Assembly: GCF_002746455.1 (NCBI RefSeq)
Contig: NZ_NWUW01000018.1
Coordinates: 1 to 64,000, forward strand
Source: Bacillus fungorum
Lineage (GTDB): Bacteria; Bacillota; Bacilli; Bacillales; Bacillaceae_G
Length of the DNA stretch: 64,000 bases
Direction of reading: 5' to 3'
The notes beneath the pieces are model-generated. The model worked only from the letters and a program-made list of their open reading frames with translations, was not told the DNA's origin and did not search any database. The position numbers were made by a program, and so were the translations under genes. Of the stretch, positions 26,547 to 35,647 are shown in pieces; within the stretch, counting starts at the first letter, position 1, and each line of letters opens with the position of its first letter.

Positions 26547-27059
26547 TTAAAAGCCGGCCATACTAATTGATTGGATATCATCTATAGACAACCTAATATC
26601 TCTCATACTATTTTGCGGCATAATGGATACAATGCCATTACGATACGATATTATCGATCCAACATATGAGACTGTAGTTGTTTTTATTCTGCACCTTACT
26701 TTCGGAATGTAATGAGGGCGGTTTAATAAAAAATGAATTTTCTCTTCATTATTCATATCCTTAAATGATTTATTGTACGGGACTGTTCTCACTGGTTCTG
26801 GCTGCTCTTGTACTTGTTCCTCTTCTTCTATTTTTTCTTCGATTTTTTCTTCTACTTGCTCTTCTTGTTGTTGTTCTATTACCTCTTCCACAGCACTACT
26901 TACAACATTTTCGTTTCTATTACTTTTCTCTTTTGGATCCTCATTCTCAAAGTTTGTTAAGATAATTCTTTTTATTTTCGGTGCAGCAAGTTCCAAACTT
27001 ACTTGCGCAATATATAACAACGGTTTTCCAACTGTTGAACTTTTATTTTTATTCTTCAC
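26547..27059 (-). CDS. cotO: Spore coat morphogenetic protein CotO
   Basis: The 170-residue protein has a short ordered start (GKPLLYIAQVSLELAAPKIK), a Glu/Gln-rich low-complexity middle (about residues 60-105) and a conserved C-terminal domain (YNKSFKDMNNEEKIHFLLNRPH then a small beta domain to the end). CotO is needed for exosporium and coat attachment in the cereus group. The GTG start, 7 bases after GGGAGG, is preferred over a longer frame to 27131. Confidence 0.87.
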   Translation of the reverse strand: MKNKNKSSTVGKPLLYIAQVSLELAAPKIKRIILTNFENEDPKEKSNRNENVVSSAVEEVIEQQQEEQVEEKIEEKIEEEEQVQEQPEPVRTVPYNKSFKDMNNEEKIHFLLNRPHYIPKVRCRIKTTTVSYVGSIISYRNGIVSIMPQNSMRDIRLSIDDIQSISMAGF

Positions 27060-27169
27060 ACTCGTCCCTCCCACTTCCATACGTAGCTGAATAAATCGTG
27101 TACTATTATAGTTATATTCATAACGTGGCAAGAACTTTCGTTAAAAATCGTTCTTTCTAAGAACAAATA

Positions 27170-27205
27170 AAAAGGACAATCTCAACATTTAGAGATTGTC
27201 CTTTT
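27170..27205. terminator. fabI terminator
   Basis: The perfect 14-base arms AAAAGGACAATCTC and GAGATTGTCCTTTT lie just after the fabI stop. Confidence 0.92.
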
Positions 27206-27221
27206 AAATTTAATATCATAT

Positions 27222-27992
27222 TTATCCTAAGATGTGATACCCTGAATCAACGTGAATGTTCTCTCCTGTTACGCCGCGTGCTAAATCACTGAATAAGAAC
27301 ACTGCTGTATCCCCAACTTCTTCTTGAGTTGTTGTACGACGAAGTGGTGCGCGCTCCTCAATTTCTCTTAAGATTGAGTTAAAGTCGCCTACACCTTTTG
27401 CAGATAACGTACGAATTGGTCCTGCAGAAATAGCGTTAACGCGAATGCCATGTTGGCCTAAATCGTTAGCTAAATATTTCACGCTCGCTTCTAATGAAGC
27501 TTTCGCAACACCCATAACGTTATAGTTTTTCACAACGCGCTCGCCGCCAAGATATGTTAACGTTAAAATATTTCCGCCTTCTGTCATTACTTTCTTCGCT
27601 TCTCTTGCTACAGCTGTTAAAGAGAATGCACTAATATTTTGTGCAAGTAAAAATCCATCGCGAGAAGTATCTACAAATTCACCTTTTAAGTCGTCACGAT
27701 TTGCAAAAGCAATACAGTGTGCTACACCGTGAATCGTACCAACTTCTTGCTTGATTGTTTCAAAACAAGCTGTAAGCTCTTCATCATTTGTTACATCACA
27801 AGGTAATACAAGTGATTCTTGTCCTTCTAATGTGTCCGCTAATTCACGAACGTTTCTCTCTAAACGTTCTCCTGCATATGTGAATATTAATTTTGCACCT
27901 GCATTATGCAAAGATCGAGCAATTCCCCACGCAATACTTCTTTGGTTCGCAACGCCCATAACAACAAATGTTTTCCCTTGTAATAGTTCCAT
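27222..27992 (-). CDS. fabI: Enoyl-[acyl-carrier-protein] reductase (NADH), FabI
   Basis: FabI performs the last reduction in each fatty acid elongation cycle and is the triclosan target. The 256-residue short-chain dehydrogenase fold shows VVMGVANQRSIAWGIA (NAD binding), Y147 in LTYLGG, and the catalytic pair Y157-x6-K164. Downstream of its promoter is a clear FapR operator, as expected for this regulon. Confidence 0.97.
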   Translation of the reverse strand: MELLQGKTFVVMGVANQRSIAWGIARSLHNAGAKLIFTYAGERLERNVRELADTLEGQESLVLPCDVTNDEELTACFETIKQEVGTIHGVAHCIAFANRDDLKGEFVDTSRDGFLLAQNISAFSLTAVAREAKKVMTEGGNILTLTYLGGERVVKNYNVMGVAKASLEASVKYLANDLGQHGIRVNAISAGPIRTLSAKGVGDFNSILREIEERAPLRRTTTQEEVGDTAVFLFSDLARGVTGENIHVDSGYHILG

Positions 27993-28024
27993 GATATATC
28001 CTCCCAGAAATACTTATACTTGTT

Positions 28025-28045
28025 ATTAGTACCTGATACTATAAT
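28025..28045. promoter_or_regulatory. FapR operator upstream of fabI
   Basis: ATTAGTACCTGATACTATAA agrees closely with the known Bacillus FapR palindrome (TTAGTACCTGnTACTAA). A TATAAT on the minus strand (28046-28041) overlaps it, so the repressor would cover the start of transcription. Confidence 0.82.
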
Positions 28046-28072
28046 TATAGTACCATAAAACCTCTTAAAGGC

Positions 28073-28117
28073 AAACAAAAAGTCATTAACTTAAATTTTG
28101 TTAATGACTTTTTGTTT
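28073..28117. terminator. Terminator of the rhamnose/glycosyltransferase operon
   Basis: The 18-base arms AAACAAAAAGTCATTAAC and GTTAATGACTTTTTGTTT are perfect and overlap the rfbD stop codon. Confidence 0.92.
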
Positions 28118-28955
28118 CTATAAAAAATCGCTCTAATCCTTCTTCCCAAGAAGGCATTTGTAAAAAACCATTTAATCGTAACATTTTATGTTGGAAAATA
28201 GAATATTTCGGCCTCGCTGCCGCCGCACCAAATTCGTCGGTTGAAACAGGTAATACATTCACTTTCATATTTGCATACGAAAATATTTTTTGGGCAAATT
28301 CAAACCAAGAGCATGAGCCTCTATTTGATACATGATACGTACCGTATAAAGAAGTATGAATGAGCTTATTAATAATCACATTTAAATCTGCCACATACGT
28401 AGGAGAACCGATTTGATCCGCTACAACAGATATTTCTGCTCTTTCTTTACCTAATTGCATCATCGTTTTCACAAAATTATTTCCATACTTACCATATAAC
28501 CATGATGTACGAACGATAAAGTATTTATTATGTAACTCTTTGACAAACTGCTCTCCCGCATACTTAGAAGCTCCGTATATATTTATCGGTGCCGGATTAT
28601 GAAATTCATCATATCCCTCTGGTCTGTCGCCCTGAAATACATAATCAGTACTAATATAAACTAACTTCGCCCCTACTAATTGTGAAGCAACCGCTACATT
28701 TCGAGCTCCTATTGCATTTATTACATAAGCAAGATCTTGTTCTTTCTCAGCATGATCAACCTTTGTATACGCTGCACAATGAATAATTATATGTGGCCTT
28801 ATTTCTTGTACCACTTGCTGCACTTGGGATATATTTGTTATATCTAGTAACTTTTTATCAAATGGATATATGTCATATTCTTCAGGATTTAACTCTTCTT
28901 GTAGTTGCTTTCCCAATTGACCATTTGCTCCCGTTATGATAACCCGCTCTTTCAT
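28101..28955 (-). CDS. rfbD: dTDP-4-dehydrorhamnose reductase
   Basis: RfbD makes dTDP-L-rhamnose, the donor for exosporium rhamnose. The 284-residue extended SDR has GANGQLGKQLQEEL at the NADPH site, YISTDYVFQGD and YGASKYAGEQFV (YxxxK). It is the last gene of rfbACBD and its stop lies in the operon terminator. Confidence 0.94.
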   Translation of the reverse strand: MKERVIITGANGQLGKQLQEELNPEEYDIYPFDKKLLDITNISQVQQVVQEIRPHIIIHCAAYTKVDHAEKEQDLAYVINAIGARNVAVASQLVGAKLVYISTDYVFQGDRPEGYDEFHNPAPINIYGASKYAGEQFVKELHNKYFIVRTSWLYGKYGNNFVKTMMQLGKERAEISVVADQIGSPTYVADLNVIINKLIHTSLYGTYHVSNRGSCSWFEFAQKIFSYANMKVNVLPVSTDEFGAAAARPKYSIFQHKMLRLNGFLQMPSWEEGLERFFIETKSH

Positions 28956-28966
28956 TTATATACCCC

Positions 28967-29935
28967 TTACTGTTTTAATGGTTTCCACCATTCCTTATTC
29001 TTCTCATACCATTGCACTGTTTCTTCTAATCCTTGCTCAAACGTATACTTTGGTTCCCAATCAAATTCATTCTTCATTTTCTTTGCATCAATCGCATAAC
29101 GACGATCGTGTCCTAAACGGTCTGTCACATATTCAATATCTTTTTTCGTTTTTCCTAAGAGGGTAATGATTTGTTCCACAACATCTATATTTGTTTTTTC
29201 ATTATTTCCACCTATATTATATACTTCTCCTATACGCCCCTTATGCAGAACAACGTCAATCGCACTACAATGATCCGTTACATGTAACCAATCTCTTACG
29301 TTTAATCCATCACCATATAACGGTAGTTTTTTTCCTTCCAGCGCATTCGTAACCATTAACGGAATTAATTTTTCAGGATATTGATACGGGCCATAGTTAT
29401 TAGAGCAACGCGTTACTATAACCGGTAATTGATATGTTTTATAATAAGATAAAGCTATCATATCGGCACTCGCTTTGCTTGAAGAATATGGACTATTTGG
29501 AGCTAACGGGGTTTCCTCGGTAAATCGACCTGTTTTCCCTAAAGAGCCATACACCTCATCTGTTGATACTTGCACGAGTTTAATATGTGGATATTTTTTT
29601 ACTAATTCTAATAAGGTGACTGTCCCAATTACATTTGTATCATAAAAAGGGATCGGATTTTCAATACTACGGTCCACATGTGATTCAGCTGCAAAGTTTA
29701 CAATTACTTGAACGTCTCGCTCTTTTATGACATGTTCTAGCAGCTCCCTATTTTGAATTTCCCCTTTTACAAAATAGTAATTCGGATGATCTTGAATAGA
29801 CTTTACATTATTTAGATTTCCACTATATGTTAATGCATCAAAATTAATAATTTTATATGTTTCATAGCTTTGTAACATATAATGCACGAAATTACTTCCA
29901 ATAAATCCGGCCCCACCTGTTACTAATATATTCAT
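28967..29935 (-). CDS. rfbB: dTDP-glucose 4,6-dehydratase
   Basis: RfbB converts dTDP-glucose to the 4-keto-6-deoxy intermediate. GGAGFIGSNFVHY (NAD binding), VSTDEVYGSLG, YSSSKASADMI (YxxxK) and SNNYGPYQYPEKL are visible. The ATG at 29935 follows GGAGAG by 6 bases, giving 322 residues; the TTG two codons earlier is less likely. Confidence 0.95.
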   Translation of the reverse strand: MNILVTGGAGFIGSNFVHYMLQSYETYKIINFDALTYSGNLNNVKSIQDHPNYYFVKGEIQNRELLEHVIKERDVQVIVNFAAESHVDRSIENPIPFYDTNVIGTVTLLELVKKYPHIKLVQVSTDEVYGSLGKTGRFTEETPLAPNSPYSSSKASADMIALSYYKTYQLPVIVTRCSNNYGPYQYPEKLIPLMVTNALEGKKLPLYGDGLNVRDWLHVTDHCSAIDVVLHKGRIGEVYNIGGNNEKTNIDVVEQIITLLGKTKKDIEYVTDRLGHDRRYAIDAKKMKNEFDWEPKYTFEQGLEETVQWYEKNKEWWKPLKQ

Positions 29936-29950
29936 AAACAACTCTCCTAC

Positions 29951-30496
29951 TCAAAAACTATCTTCACATTCCTGAAGTGATGGTAATATTCGATCTTTGT
30001 CAGACAAAATAGGACTTGTTACCGGCCATGGAATTGCTAAGTCTTTATCGTCCCAAAGTACCCCTGAGTCATGATCGGCACTATAATACTCATCTACTTT
30101 ATACATAACAATAGTATGCGGGACAAGTGTACAAAAACCATGTGCAAATCCTTTTGGCACTAATAATTGCCGATGATTATCCGCACTTAAAATATATCCT
30201 CTCCACTGTTTAAACGTTGGTGAATCTTTTCGCAAATCAACGATAACGTCATAAATTGCTCCTTGCATAACTTGAATAAGTTTCGTTTGTGCTTTCGGAT
30301 TTTTTTGAAAGTGTAATCCCCGAATCGTTCCCGCTTCTGCTGAATAAGAAACATTATCCTGTACAAATAAATACGTAACTCCTAATGTTTCTAGCACCTT
30401 CTTATTATAGCTTTCAGTAAAAAAGCCTCGCTCATCTCCAAATAACCTCGGTTCTAACAATTTTGCGTCAATAAAGTTTGTTTCTATAACTTTCAT
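29951..30496 (-). CDS. rfbC: dTDP-4-dehydrorhamnose 3,5-epimerase
   Basis: The 181-residue cupin-type epimerase shows ERGFFTESYN, IRGLHFQKNP (catalytic His), KLIQVMQGAIYDVIVDLR and PKGFAHGFCTL. It produces the L-configured 4-keto sugar that RfbD reduces. It lies in the operon between rfbA and rfbB. Confidence 0.95.
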   Translation of the reverse strand: MKVIETNFIDAKLLEPRLFGDERGFFTESYNKKVLETLGVTYLFVQDNVSYSAEAGTIRGLHFQKNPKAQTKLIQVMQGAIYDVIVDLRKDSPTFKQWRGYILSADNHRQLLVPKGFAHGFCTLVPHTIVMYKVDEYYSADHDSGVLWDDKDLAIPWPVTSPILSDKDRILPSLQECEDSF

Positions 30497-30504
30497 ATTC
30501 TCAC

Positions 30505-31242
30505 CTATTCTCCGTTAAACTGTCTACCAAAGTTTATATCCCGTGCTAACGTATTCGCCTTTTGAAGAGAAACGTGAGTTCCCGCATCAGTCCACCAACC
30601 GCTCATTTCATTATAGGTAAGTGCTCCTCGTTTTAAATACCAATTATTGATATCTGTAATTTCAAGTTCTCCCCTTGCAGAAGGTTTTAATTCTTTGATA
30701 TAAGAAAAGACTTTTGAATCATACAAATAAATTCCTGTAACTGCATAGGAACTTTTCGGCTCTTTCGGCTTTTCTTCAATTTCAATTATTTTTCGGTTTT
30801 CAATATGTGCTACACCAAATCTCTCCGGATCATCTACAGATTGCAGCAGTACTTTCGCACCTTCTTTTTGATTTGCAAACTCTTCAACGTACGGACGAAT
30901 GTCATCTGAAAAAATATTATCCCCTAATATAACTACCATACGATCGCTCCCGACGAAATCCTCACAAAGCCCTAATGCTTGTGCAATTCCGCCAGCCTTA
31001 TCTTGCACACGATACGTAAAGGACACGCCAAACTCTTGACCACTTCCTAAAAAACTAACAACATCCCCCATATGCTCTTTACCTGTAATAATCATAATAT
31101 CTGTAATCTCGCATTGTTTCAGCTTATATACCGCATGATAAATCATTGGATAACGTCCAACAGGAAGCAAATGTTTATTTGTTACTTTCGTTATTGGATA
31201 TAATCTCGATCCTGTTCCACCTGCTAAAATAATTCCTTTCAC
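30505..31242 (-). CDS. rfbA: Glucose-1-phosphate thymidylyltransferase
   Basis: RfbA forms dTDP-glucose from glucose-1-phosphate and dTTP. The nucleotide loop GGTGSRLYPITKVTNKHLLP, ILGDNIF and FGVAHIENRKIIEIEEKP are typical. At 245 residues it is the shorter form that lacks the C-terminal regulatory part of about 290-residue enzymes. Confidence 0.93.
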   Translation of the reverse strand: MKGIILAGGTGSRLYPITKVTNKHLLPVGRYPMIYHAVYKLKQCEITDIMIITGKEHMGDVVSFLGSGQEFGVSFTYRVQDKAGGIAQALGLCEDFVGSDRMVVILGDNIFSDDIRPYVEEFANQKEGAKVLLQSVDDPERFGVAHIENRKIIEIEEKPKEPKSSYAVTGIYLYDSKVFSYIKELKPSARGELEITDINNWYLKRGALTYNEMSGWWTDAGTHVSLQKANTLARDINFGRQFNGE

Positions 31243-31256
31243 CCTGCATCTCTCCC

Positions 31257-31937
31257 TTATGATGGAGATAGTATATCTTTGTAATGTTCTACAAGCACTT
31301 TCCGATACTTTTCATATGTATCCCCATCAAACTCATCTCCGTTGTAATGAATACACCATAAATTTGCTTGATTCGGGATACCAATTAAATAACCAGCCTT
31401 TTGAAACTCTAGAGACTGCGACACATCATAAAAGTGGAATCCCTGAAACAAATCTTCTCGCCATGGAATATCATATTGTGTGGCCATGAGTAAACCGTCA
31501 ATTGCCTGAACTGACATAAATGATTGATTATCATAAAATATCTGATCTAAATTCAATAATTGATAATTCTGTCTTCTATACTCAATCACTTTCCCTACTA
31601 AATTTTTCCCTTCCCACCATATCCCGTTACTCGGTAAAAATTGAGCACCAGCTACTCCAATTAAACCAAGTTTTTCATTTTCTTTAAAAAGAGAAATGAG
31701 TGTATAAAACATCTCTCGATTAATGAGGTAAGTATCTTGATGTATATACACTTTGTACTTCGCTGGATATGAAAGCGCTCGGTTGTACGCACTTGCCATA
31801 CTTTTTGCATCGCGTATCGGAAAAATTTGCACAGCATAGCCAGGGGGAACAAAAAGATTTCTTATTTGTCTCTCGCATTGTTTGAACATCTCTTCATTAT
31901 TTACACAAACAACGACTAATATTGTATAATCTTTCAC
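31257..31937 (-). CDS. Glycosyltransferase, StrF-like (paralog 1)
   Basis: This 226-residue protein resembles glycosyltransferase 2-like proteins with a StrF-type domain: ILVVVCVNNEEMF at the start, VYIHQDTYLINREM, VDGLLMATQYDIPWREDLFQGFHFYDVSQS. It is clearly paralogous to the next gene upstream. The GTG start overlaps that gene by 4 bases. Transfer of rhamnose or a following sugar to exosporium glycan is inferred from the operon. Confidence 0.8.
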   Translation of the reverse strand: MKDYTILVVVCVNNEEMFKQCERQIRNLFVPPGYAVQIFPIRDAKSMASAYNRALSYPAKYKVYIHQDTYLINREMFYTLISLFKENEKLGLIGVAGAQFLPSNGIWWEGKNLVGKVIEYRRQNYQLLNLDQIFYDNQSFMSVQAIDGLLMATQYDIPWREDLFQGFHFYDVSQSLEFQKAGYLIGIPNQANLWCIHYNGDEFDGDTYEKYRKVLVEHYKDILSPS

Positions 31938-32644
31938 TTTGTAATCACCCCCCCTATTCTTCCTTCCTTCTTTCCATCTGACATATAGTGCTCCACAAAT
32001 ATTTTTCTGTACTTTTCGTAGTTCGTCATATTTATATCAAAATGATAATGAATACACCAAGCATCACGCTGTACAGGTACACCGACAGTATATCCCGCTT
32101 TTTTAAATTCAAACGATTGAGATACATCATAAAAATCAAACCCGTCGAATAAGTCATCACGCCACGGAATGTCATATTGTGTTGCCATCAGTAGCCCATC
32201 AATACATTCTACAGGAATAAACGTTTTTGATTCATGGAATGGTTGCTCTAAACTTGCCATATAAAACAAATCATTCATATAACCAATGACCTTTCCTACA
32301 ATTCCATGCCCTTCGTTCCATACACCAGTCGGAGGAACATATTGCGCTCCAACCATCCCAATCATACCAAGGTGTTCATGTTCCTCAAATAATTGAAGTA
32401 ATCCGTATAAAAAAGCCCTATTTATAATAAAAACATCTTGATGTAAATACACTTTATACTTCGCTGGATGCGAAATGGCTTGATTGTATCCACTCGTCAT
32501 ACTTTTCGCATTTCGAATCGGCATAAATTGGACAATATACCCTGGCGGTACTAACAATTGCAATATATGTCGCACGCAGTTTGCATACAATTTCCGATCA
32601 TTTATACATGTAACAAATAATATTGTTTTGTCTGCAGCACTCAT
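31934..32644 (-). CDS. Glycosyltransferase, StrF-like (paralog 2)
   Basis: The 236-residue paralog shares YLVHQDVF-like VYLHQDVFIINR, GMIGMVGAQYVPPTGVW and the block IDGLLMATQYDIPWRDDLFDGFDFYDVSQSFEF with its neighbour. Two related transferases in tandem suggest successive additions in one oligosaccharide. It overlaps the methyltransferase stop through ATGA. Confidence 0.8.
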   Translation of the reverse strand: MSAADKTILFVTCINDRKLYANCVRHILQLLVPPGYIVQFMPIRNAKSMTSGYNQAISHPAKYKVYLHQDVFIINRAFLYGLLQLFEEHEHLGMIGMVGAQYVPPTGVWNEGHGIVGKVIGYMNDLFYMASLEQPFHESKTFIPVECIDGLLMATQYDIPWRDDLFDGFDFYDVSQSFEFKKAGYTVGVPVQRDAWCIHYHFDINMTNYEKYRKIFVEHYMSDGKKEGRIGGVITK

Positions 32645-33330
32645 AATTGTGATTTTTCAGCTTCAATAATATACTGAAATACAACTGTCTCAGCCATGAA
32701 GCCACTTCCAAGACGATATTTTTTACAAATTCCATATAACTCCTCAATAAGCGGCTCATACATTTTATGATCAACATATACACGATCTACTTTACTAATA
32801 ACATATCCTGCTTTTAAAAACATTCTTAGCATTTCATTAAATGTAAAGAAACGAATATGTGTTTTATCTAATAAACCATATTCTGTATACGTCCAGTTTC
32901 CGGCAAGTAAGGGAGCTAATACTGAAATATGAGCAACGTTTGGTATACTTGCTAAAATCACACCATTTTTCTTTATATATGGCTTAACCTTTTCAATCAC
33001 AGCCCACGGATCAAATAAATGCTCTAATACATCTCCAAATAGGATGCAATCAAATTGCCCCTCCTCATAAGGAAGATCTATTTTTTCTATATCCCCTAAA
33101 ATAACATGATCTAGTCTTTCTTTCGCTTTTTCTGCCGCCTCTGGAAATGCCTCAATTCCTGATACACGTGTACCATTTTCTTTAATAGCTGCTCCCAATG
33201 CACCGCTCGAGCAACCAATATCGAGAACTTCTTTCCATTCCTTCTTTATATGCTTTAATAAATTCGGATTCGCTGCATTATAATAATGCTCGGACTTTTC
33301 TTCATATAAAGTATTTTTTTCCCGATTCAT
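32641..33330 (-). CDS. Class I SAM-dependent methyltransferase
   Basis: The 229-residue protein has the SAM-binding motif VLDIGCSSGALGAAI (about residues 34-48), ILGDIEKIDLPYEEGQFDCILFGDVLEHLFDPW and IASIPNVAH, as in Methyltransf_11/23 proteins. It heads the rfb operon, so O-methylation of an exosporium sugar is likely; O-methylrhamnose is known from cereus-group spores. The ATG follows AAGGAG by 9 bases. Confidence 0.82.
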   Translation of the reverse strand: MNREKNTLYEEKSEHYYNAANPNLLKHIKKEWKEVLDIGCSSGALGAAIKENGTRVSGIEAFPEAAEKAKERLDHVILGDIEKIDLPYEEGQFDCILFGDVLEHLFDPWAVIEKVKPYIKKNGVILASIPNVAHISVLAPLLAGNWTYTEYGLLDKTHIRFFTFNEMLRMFLKAGYVISKVDRVYVDHKMYEPLIEELYGICKKYRLGSGFMAETVVFQYIIEAEKSQL

Positions 33331-33506
33331 TTCACACACTCCTTATGTAAATTGAATTTGAAATATAAATCTCATATGAATCCTATAAAGTGAAACTTTA
33401 ATCAGCAATGGTTTTGTTCATTCCCACTGATTATTAGCCCACATCAATCGGTTATTTACGGACATCCTGATTCCTACAAATATTGTAATAAAAGATGTTA
33501 TCTGTA

Positions 33507-33541
33507 GGGACTATATTACTGATACTCTAATATATAGCCCC
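33507..33541 (-). terminator. Possible terminator hairpin after the repeat-containing glycosyltransferase
   Basis: An imperfect stem pairs GGGACTATA with TATAGCCCC and lies about 60 bases after the glycosyltransferase stop, before the rfb operon start. The T run is weak. Confidence 0.35.
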
Positions 33542-33590
33542 TCTCTTAGAGTTAGAATAACTATAAGTCATTTCTTAAAAATGAAACTTA

Positions 33591-34688
33591 TTACAATTTA
33601 TATTGTTTATCAAAAAGGCTCCGAAAATATTTACGGTTATATTCAATTACAGCATTATTCGGGACATAAGAAGCTGCTAATTCATTGTAATAATACGCTT
33701 TGTCTTGCTCTCCTAACTTGCTATAACACATACACATTTGTAAATAGGGTAGCCATGTGTAGCTAGCTGGACTATGGAAAGGACTCTCCGTTGCTATTGG
33801 TACTTCCGTTGCAAGTTTAAACCAAAATATCGCTTCATTATATTTTTGTTGTTCCATATATATATGTCCTATTCTTGTACAATTCTCTCCTCTAGGGACA
33901 TCATACCGAAACGACTTCACACAAGATTCGATTGCCTTCTCCCACATTCCGAGCTTGGCATAGCAATCTCCTAACTTACCACATGCATAAATCTTCTCTT
34001 CATACCATCCTTCATCTTGATTAAGAAATGTTTCATATAGAAGAACTGCATCATCATATTTTTGGTTATCCATAGATTCATTTGCGTAATAAAATAAATC
34101 TCTCGGACTCAATTCTTCTCCTGCAGCTACAGTATTTTGAAAAATTTTTAAATTACGATCTGTTACTTTTTTTTCTTTTTTATGTGTAATAGCAACATTA
34201 CTACTAAAAGTCTCACCAGAAATAGCTAAATACTCATGAACCTTTCCAAACCATTGAAATTGTTTTTCACGCTTTACAAGCCGATTTCTTTTTGTACAAT
34301 ATAAAGGTTTCCCGTTAGAATCCATTGTAAGGTGATAAGGCATCGAAACAGCATCAATTTTAGGATCTAATTCCCTTTTTAAGAGTTTCAATGATTCTTG
34401 AGCATCTTCTAATAATACGTCATCTGCATCTAACCACAATATATACTCTTGCGTCGCTTTTGAAAAAGAAAAATTTCTTGCTGCTGCAAAATCATCAACC
34501 CACTGGAAATCATATATGTTAGGAGTGTATTTCTCTACGATTTCTTTCGTTCGATCGATGGAACCTGTATCAACTACTATAATTTCATCCACAATCTTCT
34601 CAACTGTGTCTAAACAACGGGCTATTGTCTCTTCCTCATCTCGAACAATCATACATAAACTAATTGTAATTCCTTGCTTGTTCAACAT
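33591..34688 (-). CDS. GT2-family glycosyltransferase with C-terminal TPR-like repeats
   Basis: The 365-residue protein has a GT-A domain at the N-terminus: ISLCMIVRDEEETIARCLDTV, EIIVVDTGSIDRT, YILWLDADDVLL (DxD-type). TPR-like helices follow from about 215 to 345 (KLGDCYAKLGMWEKAIES, HIYMEQQKYNEAIFWFKLA). Similar proteins glycosylate spore-surface proteins in bacilli. It is divergent from bclA, the likely acceptor. The ATG behind GAAGAGGGTG was chosen over a longer frame. Confidence 0.87.
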   Translation of the reverse strand: MLNKQGITISLCMIVRDEEETIARCLDTVEKIVDEIIVVDTGSIDRTKEIVEKYTPNIYDFQWVDDFAAARNFSFSKATQEYILWLDADDVLLEDAQESLKLLKRELDPKIDAVSMPYHLTMDSNGKPLYCTKRNRLVKREKQFQWFGKVHEYLAISGETFSSNVAITHKKEKKVTDRNLKIFQNTVAAGEELSPRDLFYYANESMDNQKYDDAVLLYETFLNQDEGWYEEKIYACGKLGDCYAKLGMWEKAIESCVKSFRYDVPRGENCTRIGHIYMEQQKYNEAIFWFKLATEVPIATESPFHSPASYTWLPYLQMCMCYSKLGEQDKAYYYNELAASYVPNNAVIEYNRKYFRSLFDKQYKL

Positions 34689-34815
34689 AATCACCCTCTT
34701 CCAAATCAATCATATGTTATACATATACTAAACTTTCCATTTTTTTTAATTATTCAAGTAGTTTAAGATTTCTTTTCAATAATTCAAATGTTCGTGTCAT
34801 TTTCTTTCGGTTTCG

Positions 34816-34824
34816 CATCTACTA
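34816..34824 (+). promoter_or_regulatory. Possible sigma-K -10 element of bclA
   Basis: CATCTACTA matches CATANNNTA at all but one position, about 38 bases before the bclA start. It is tentative. Confidence 0.35.
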
Positions 34825-34853
34825 TATAATGAACGCTTTATGGAGGTGATTTT

Positions 34854-35525
34854 ATGTCAAATAATAATTATTCAGATGGATTAAATCCCGATGAAGCTTT
34901 ATCAGCTAGTGCATTTGACCCTAATCTTGTAGGACCAACATTACCACCGATACCGCCATTTACTCTTCCGTCTGGACCTACCGGACCTACTGGACCTACC
35001 GGGCCTACTGGACCATCCGGGCCTACTGGACCTACTGGACCTACCGGGCCTACTGGACCTACCGGGCCTACTGGACCTACCGGGCCTACTGGACCTACCG
35101 GGCCTACTGGACCATCCGGACTAGGACTACCAGCAGGACTGTATGCATTTAACTCCGGTGGGATTTCTTTAGATATTGGGGTTAATAATCCAGTACCATT
35201 TAATACCGTTGGATCTCAGTTTGGTACAGCAATTTTCCAATTAGATGATGATACTTTCGTAATTAGTGAAACTGGATTCTATAAAATTACTGTTATCGCA
35301 TATACTGTATCAGTAGGTATATTAGGAGGACTTTCAATTCAAGTAAACGGAGTACCTGTACCAGGTACCGGAACAAGTTTAATCTCAGTTGGAGCACCTA
35401 TCGTAGTTCAAGCAATTACGCAAATTACGATGACTCCATCATTAGTTGAAGTAATCGTTACTGGGCTTGGGCTATCATTAGCTCTTGGTACGAGTGCATC
35501 CATTATTATTGAAAAAATTGCTTAA
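34854..35525 (+). CDS. bclA: Collagen-like exosporium glycoprotein BclA
   Basis: BclA forms the hair-like nap of the exosporium. Residues 1-40 carry the exosporium leader ([18 protein letters not shown], then [11 protein letters not shown]). Residues 41-88 are 16 uninterrupted GXY triplets, 14 GPT and two GPS, on which O-glycans are placed on Thr. Residues 89-223 form the trimeric TNF-like C-terminal domain ([19 protein letters not shown] onward). The collagen tract is short compared with many strains. Glycosyltransferase genes flank it on both sides. GGAGGTG precedes the ATG. Confidence 0.96.
   Translation: MSNNNYSDGLNPDEALSASAFDPNLVGPTLPPIPPFTLPSGPTGPTGPTGPTGPSGPTGPTGPTGPTGPTGPTGPTGPTGPTGPTGPSGLGLPAGLYAFNSGGISLDIGVNNPVPFNTVGSQFGTAIFQLDDDTFVISETGFYKITVIAYTVSVGILGGLSIQVNGVPVPGTGTSLISVGAPIVVQAITQITMTPSLVEVIVTGLGLSLALGTSASIIIEKIA
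34974..35117 (+). repeat. Tandem repeat encoding the GPT tract (9- and 18-bp periodicity)
   Basis: Sixteen 9-base units encode Gly-Pro-Thr/Ser. Many alternate between GGACCTACC and GGGCCTACT, giving a higher-order 18-base repeat. This is the known length-variable locus in bclA. Confidence 0.95.
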
Positions 35526-35535
35526 TTTTTTACTT

Positions 35536-35569
35536 AGCAGTAAAACTGATATCAGTTTTACTGCTTTTT
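35536..35569 (+). terminator. bclA terminator
   Basis: A 30-base perfect palindrome with arms AGCAGTAAAACTGAT and ATCAGTTTTACTGCT is followed by TTTT. Confidence 0.9.
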
Positions 35570-35647
35570 CAATGGTAAATTCAATCATTAAATCTCACTC
35601 TTCTACATAGTCATAATAGTGTATGACATTTTGCAGGAGGCACAAAT

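Noticed and set aside
28905..29166. Two plus-strand frames antisense to rfbD and rfbB
   Set aside because: They are shadows of conserved minus-strand genes with no start signals.
34974..35117. Possible CRISPR array
   Set aside because: The short direct repeats have no spacers; they encode the in-frame GPT tract of BclA.
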